Origin: Acidimicrobiales bacterium
Lineage (GTDB): Bacteria > Actinomycetota > Acidimicrobiia > Acidimicrobiales > Acidimicrobilacustridaceae
DNA: 9,941 nt
Direction: 5' to 3'
Assembly (NCBI GenBank): GCA_023264135.1
Contig: JALQSZ010000041.1
Location: forward strand, 1 to 9,941
This document shows, piece after piece, positions 6,339 through 9,941 of the stretch (positions are counted from its first letter, which is position 1; every line of letters begins with the position of its first letter). The position numbers and the translations under genes were made by a program. The notes beneath the pieces were generated by a model. It worked only from the letters and a program-made list of their open reading frames with translations. It did not search any database and was not told the DNA's origin.

Positions 6339-8768
6339 ATGGACCAGATGACCCAGGTTCTCGCCGCCGAAGGTGGCTACCAGGCCTTCACGCTCACCAG
6401 CACCGAGTGGGGGTGGCTCATTTTTGCCGCCGCCGTTGCTGTGATCGCTCTCCTGCTTGGCGTCGTGCTTATGCGCGGCGTCCTCAAGCAGGAACAAGGC
6501 ACCGACAAGATGCAGGAAATTGCTGGCGCAATTCAGGAAGGTGCACTCGCCTACCTCAAGCGTCAGTTCCGCACGATCGGCATGATCGTGATCCCGCTTG
6601 CAGTCGTCGTGTTCTTCACTTCGACCGCAATCAACAAGATGCCCATCCTCAAAGAGGATGGAAAGAGCATTATTGGCGGCGAGCAGGTCATGACGTTCTT
6701 GCAGTCGGGCATTTTCCGCACCGCTGCATTCATCGTTGGCTGCATCTTCTCTGCAGCGATCGGCTTCTTCGGCATGTGGCTTGCTGTGCGCGGCAACGTT
6801 CGCACCGCAGCTGCCGCTCGACGCAGCGACTTCAACGCCGCACTCAAGGTGGCGTTCCGTACCGGCGGTGTGGCCGGTCTGCTCACCGCTGGCCTTGGCC
6901 TTCTCGGTGCAGTGGTCATCGTGATGCTGTTCCAGAACACGTCGACCTCGATCCTCATCGGCTTTGGCTTCGGTGGTTCGCTCCTCGCCCTCTTCCTTCG
7001 AGTCGGTGGCGGCATCTTCACCAAGGCCGCTGACGTCGGCGCCGACCTCGTCGGCAAGGTCGAAGCGGGAATTCCTGAAGACGATCCCCGTAACCCCGCA
7101 ACCATCGCCGACAACGTGGGCGACAACGTTGGCGACTGCGCCGGTATGGCTGCCGACCTTTTCGAGTCGTTCGCTGTCACCCTCGTGGCATCGATCATCC
7201 TCGGCGTGTCGGCCTTCCAGGCGATCGGCCTTGGCGTCAACAAGATCAGCCTTGACGGCGTCACCATCATCAGCGGTGGTGGCGTTGCGGTGAAGGGTCT
7301 CATCTTCCCGCTCGCGGTCGTGGCAATCGGACTTGTCGCATCGATGATCGGCATCTTCGTTGTGAAGGGTCGCCCAAGCGACGGCAACGACGCACTGAAG
7401 GCCATCAACCGTGGCATTTATGTCGCACAGATCATCGCCATCATCGGTGCCGGTCTCGTTGCATTCCTCTACATCGGTAACCCGAAGGGCTCGACCATCT
7501 CGCAGCCCGGCGCTCGTTTGTTCGGCGCCATCGTGACCGGTGTTGTTCTTGGCTTTGCTGCATCGAAGATCACCCAGTACTTCACCTCGACCAAGACCAA
7601 GCCCGTGAAGGACATCGCCAAGGCAGCACGCACTGGCCCCGCCACGACCGTGCTTGAAGGTATTTCACTCGGTCTTGAATCGGCAGTGTGGGCACTCATC
7701 GCAATTGCTGTCGCCATTGGCGCCGCACTTGTGCTCGGTGGCGGCAACGTTGCGTTCTCGCTTTACCTTGTTGCTCTTACCGGCATCGGCATGCTTGCGA
7801 CCACCGGCATCATCGTGGCCGAAGACACCTTTGGTCCGGTTGCTGACAACGCAGCAGGCATCGCAGAAATGGCTGGCGAATTTGAAGGCGAGCCCGAGCG
7901 CATCATGGTCGGCCTCGACGCGGTGGGTAACACCACCAAGGCCGTGACCAAGGGCTTCGCAATCGGCTCGGCGGTCATTGCCGCAGTTGCACTGTTCGCC
8001 TCGTACTCCGAGACCATCGTTCGTGCGACCTCCGATGTTGTTGACGTCGCCATTCGCGAACTCAACGGCACGCTTACGAGCCTCGTGAACATCAACGTCT
8101 CTGACCCCAAGACCTTCATTGGCCTGCTCATTGGTGGTTCGGTTGCGTTCCTGTTCTCTTCACTTGCCATCCGCGCCGTGTCACGCACTGCCGGAACGGT
8201 GGTTGAAGAAGTTCGTCGCCAATTCCGTCAGAAGCCCGGCATCATGGATTACACCGAGCGTCCTGACTACGGCCCCGTCATCGACATTTGCACCCGTGCA
8301 TCTCTTCGTGAACTTGCCACTCCGGCACTTCTCGCAGTGCTCACACCGGTCATCATCGGTTTCGGTATCGGTTATCTCGCACTCGGCGCTTTCCTGGCCG
8401 CTGCGATCGTGACTGGTCAGCTCATGGCGAACTTCTTGTCCAACGCCGGTGGCGCGTGGGATAACGCGAAGAAGTACATCGAAGATGGCAATGAGGGTGG
8501 CAAGGGCTCTGAAACCCATAAGGCCGCCGTTATTGGCGACACCGTCGGTGATCCGTTCAAGGACACCGCTGGTCCTGCACTCAACCCGCTTATCAAGGTG
8601 ATGAACCTTGTGTCGCTGTTGGTGCTTCCCGCCATCATCGAACTGCAGCACAACAACATCCGTTACGTCGTTGCTGCCGCAGCGCTCGTCGTTGTTGTCG
8701 GCGCACTTGTTGTGTCAAAGCGATTTGGAAGCGGCATCGAGGCTCCGGCCGAGACGGTCAGCGCCTAA
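6339..8768 (+). CDS. hppA: Membrane-bound proton-translocating pyrophosphatase (K+-independent type)
   Basis: The enzyme hydrolyses cytoplasmic pyrophosphate and pumps H+ across the membrane. The 809-residue, strongly hydrophobic protein shows the family signatures in order: DVGADLVGKVE (232-242), DDPRNPATIADNVGDNVGD (248-266) with the Mg-PPi-binding Asp residues, the FGPVADNAAGIAEMA segment (498-512), NAGGAWDNAKKYIE (702-715) and GDTVGDPFKDTAGP (733-746). In GNTTKAVTKG (530-539), Lys534 and Thr537 occupy the positions that are Ala/Ala in K+-dependent enzymes, which marks the K+-independent H+ pump class. The length exceeds the roughly 660-700 of many bacterial homologues but suits actinobacterial ones. 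ATG 6339 was chosen because GGAG lies upstream and the extension back to 6036 is antisense to the efflux gene; ATG 6348 is an alternative three codons later. It is followed by a strong terminator. Confidence 0.97.
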   Translation: MDQMTQVLAAEGGYQAFTLTSTEWGWLIFAAAVAVIALLLGVVLMRGVLKQEQGTDKMQEIAGAIQEGALAYLKRQFRTIGMIVIPLAVVVFFTSTAINKMPILKEDGKSIIGGEQVMTFLQSGIFRTAAFIVGCIFSAAIGFFGMWLAVRGNVRTAAAARRSDFNAALKVAFRTGGVAGLLTAGLGLLGAVVIVMLFQNTSTSILIGFGFGGSLLALFLRVGGGIFTKAADVGADLVGKVEAGIPEDDPRNPATIADNVGDNVGDCAGMAADLFESFAVTLVASIILGVSAFQAIGLGVNKISLDGVTIISGGGVAVKGLIFPLAVVAIGLVASMIGIFVVKGRPSDGNDALKAINRGIYVAQIIAIIGAGLVAFLYIGNPKGSTISQPGARLFGAIVTGVVLGFAASKITQYFTSTKTKPVKDIAKAARTGPATTVLEGISLGLESAVWALIAIAVAIGAALVLGGGNVAFSLYLVALTGIGMLATTGIIVAEDTFGPVADNAAGIAEMAGEFEGEPERIMVGLDAVGNTTKAVTKGFAIGSAVIAAVALFASYSETIVRATSDVVDVAIRELNGTLTSLVNINVSDPKTFIGLLIGGSVAFLFSSLAIRAVSRTAGTVVEEVRRQFRQKPGIMDYTERPDYGPVIDICTRASLRELATPALLAVLTPVIIGFGIGYLALGAFLAAAIVTGQLMANFLSNAGGAWDNAKKYIEDGNEGGKGSETHKAAVIGDTVGDPFKDTAGPALNPLIKVMNLVSLLVLPAIIELQHNNIRYVVAAAALVVVVGALVVSKRFGSGIEAPAETVSA

Positions 8769-8793
8769 TCACATTCCTGCAGTACGGAATTGA

Positions 8794-8823
8794 AAAGAGG
8801 CCCGGCTTCGGCCGGGCCTCTTT
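8794..8823. terminator. Bidirectional intrinsic terminator between hppA and the sensor kinase gene
   Basis: A perfect 13-bp stem, AAAGAGGCCCGGC (8794-8806) with its complement (8811-8823), closes a UUCG tetraloop with the favoured C-G closing pair. The A-rich left arm and T-rich right arm supply T-runs for both directions, fitting its place between two convergent genes. Confidence 0.93.
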
Positions 8824-8834
8824 CGCGTCTCGCC

Positions 8835-9941
8835 TCAAATTGTCGAAGCAAACACGATGGTGAACACCGCACCACCGTCGGGCGCATTCGCAACACTGAC
8901 CGTTCCGCCATGCGAACGAACGATCTGATCAACGATCGCCAGACCAAGTCCGGAACCAGGCTTCGAACGAGCATCAGCCGCCCGATAGAAGCGGTCGAAC
9001 AAATGCGGTTGATCTTCGGCCGCAACACCCGGACCGTGATCGCGAACCGAGACATAGCCAGGTCGAACCGTGACTTCCACCGGCGTGGGCGCATCGCTGA
9101 ACTTCGCGGCATTGTCGACAAGGTTTCCAATTGCACGAGTGAGCTCACGAGGTCGACCCAGCATCGGAGCCGGCTGCGCATCGAGTTCGACAACGCGCCC
9201 AGTGCGGCGTCGGGTGCGTTCAACAACTCGCTCGGCAATTTGATCGAGCGACACCTGTTCCTCGGGTTCGTCATCCCACGTGTCGGTTGCGAGTTGCACG
9301 AGTTCATCGACAAGCGAACCCAATTCGCGGGTTTCCGATTGCAGATCCGACAAGATCGACTCACGAGTTTCGGCAGGAAGATCTGGATAACGCTGCAGCG
9401 TTTCGACATTGGTACGAAGACTGGTGAGCGGTGTGCGCAACTCATGACCTGCGTCTTGCACGAGTTGCTGTTGCTGATCGCGTGACTGCCCGAGAGCGGC
9501 AAGCATCGTTGCGAATGCACGAGCAAGGCGGCCAGGTTCGTCTTTGCCAGCTTCAGGAACATTGACATCGAGTCGACCCGTGCTTGCGACTTCTTCTGCA
9601 GCGTCAGTGAGTTGCACAAGCGGTTTCGTTGCTCGTCGGGCAATCAGCCAACCAACGAGGGCACTGACTGCAGCAGCCGCAACAACGATGAGCGAAAGCC
9701 ATATCCGAAGAGCAGAGAGCACTCGATTCGTTTCGCCGAAGTCGCGCGCAATTTGTACTGCGCCACCCTGCGCGATCCCAACGGTCTCGACGCGCCATGT
9801 ATCGCCGCTGACTTCAACCGTTCGAATTTGTTTTCCGCGACCAGAGGAAGCAATTGATTGATCTTTGCTATTGAGCGGAAGTGAGGAAACACCGATCGTT
9901 GCGACAACACTGCCGCTTACATCGATGCACTGAAAGGCAAC
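8835..9941 (-). CDS. Sensor histidine kinase, MprB-like (5' end cut by window edge)
   Basis: The frame is open to the right edge, giving 368 visible residues; the N-terminal cytoplasmic tail and first membrane helix are missing. Visible from the edge: part of an extracytoplasmic sensor domain (about 1-73), a membrane helix (about 80-101), a HAMP linker, and the dimerisation and phosphoacceptor helix with DAGHELRTPLTSLRTN, His166 being the predicted phosphorylation site. The HATPase domain follows with its N box GNLVDNAAKFS (Asn273, Asn277), G1 box DHGPG (301-305), F box and G2 box GSGLGLA (329-335). All catalytic motifs are intact. The phrases resemble the actinobacterial MprB envelope-stress kinases, so a partner response regulator gene is expected just beyond the right edge. 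A GTG at 9722 is internal, since the preceding 73 codons read through as a typical sensor domain. The signal sensed is unknown. Confidence 0.93.
   Translation of the reverse strand, partial: VAFQCIDVSGSVVATIGVSSLPLNSKDQSIASSGRGKQIRTVEVSGDTWRVETVGIAQGGAVQIARDFGETNRVLSALRIWLSLIVVAAAAVSALVGWLIARRATKPLVQLTDAAEEVASTGRLDVNVPEAGKDEPGRLARAFATMLAALGQSRDQQQQLVQDAGHELRTPLTSLRTNVETLQRYPDLPAETRESILSDLQSETRELGSLVDELVQLATDTWDDEPEEQVSLDQIAERVVERTRRRTGRVVELDAQPAPMLGRPRELTRAIGNLVDNAAKFSDAPTPVEVTVRPGYVSVRDHGPGVAAEDQPHLFDRFYRAADARSKPGSGLGLAIVDQIVRSHGGTVSVANAPDGGAVFTIVFASTI

Noticed and set aside
9720..9722. GTG at 9722 as the start of the sensor kinase
   Set aside because: The preceding 73 codons to the window edge are open and read as a normal extracytoplasmic sensor domain, so the gene continues beyond the window.
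1..9941. CRISPR arrays, insertion sequences, phage or defence genes
   Set aside because: No direct-repeat arrays, transposase motifs, terminal inverted repeats or defence-related domains are visible; all long frames are accounted for by ordinary chromosomal genes.

Overview
The window looks like chromosomal DNA of a moderately GC-rich actinobacterium; an Acidimicrobiia-like lineage is my guess. The grounds are the protein styles: an 809-residue K+-independent type proton-pumping pyrophosphatase, an MprB-like sensor kinase, and a Ser/Thr-linker membrane-anchored beta-propeller. Two start codons also sit exactly 7 nt behind a TANNNT box, as in the leaderless genes common in Actinobacteria. I see no mobile elements, CRISPR arrays, rRNA or tRNA. 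Composition is even, and almost all of the sequence is coding.

Layout from left to right: positions 1-1523, minus strand, hold two alpha/beta-hydrolase-fold genes joined by an ATGA overlap. The second in transcription order runs off the left edge and has Gly in place of the nucleophile Ser. A 65-bp divergent promoter region (1524-1588) separates them from a plus-strand Fur-family metalloregulator (1589-2044). This is followed after 17 bp by prfC, encoding release factor 3 (2062-3648), which appears to have its own leaderless promoter. Then comes an anchored PQQ-like beta-propeller protein of unknown role (3688-5232). It converges, with only 12 bp between stop codons, on a minus-strand CDF-family cation efflux gene (5245-6174).

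A 164-bp divergent region (6175-6338) carries an intrinsic-terminator-like hairpin with a T-run in the 5' leader of hppA, encoding the membrane proton-pumping pyrophosphatase (6339-8768). A perfect 13-bp UUCG-loop bidirectional terminator (8794-8823) separates hppA from a convergent minus-strand sensor histidine kinase (8835-9941), whose N-terminus lies beyond the right edge.

Most genes are housekeeping or stress-physiology genes: translation termination, metal homeostasis, membrane energetics and envelope sensing. There is no obvious shared pathway and no evident novel defence or mobile system. The points most worth following up are the hppA leader hairpin, the serine-less hydrolase coupled to an intact one, and the mirrored -10 elements between the hydrolase operon and the Fur-family gene.
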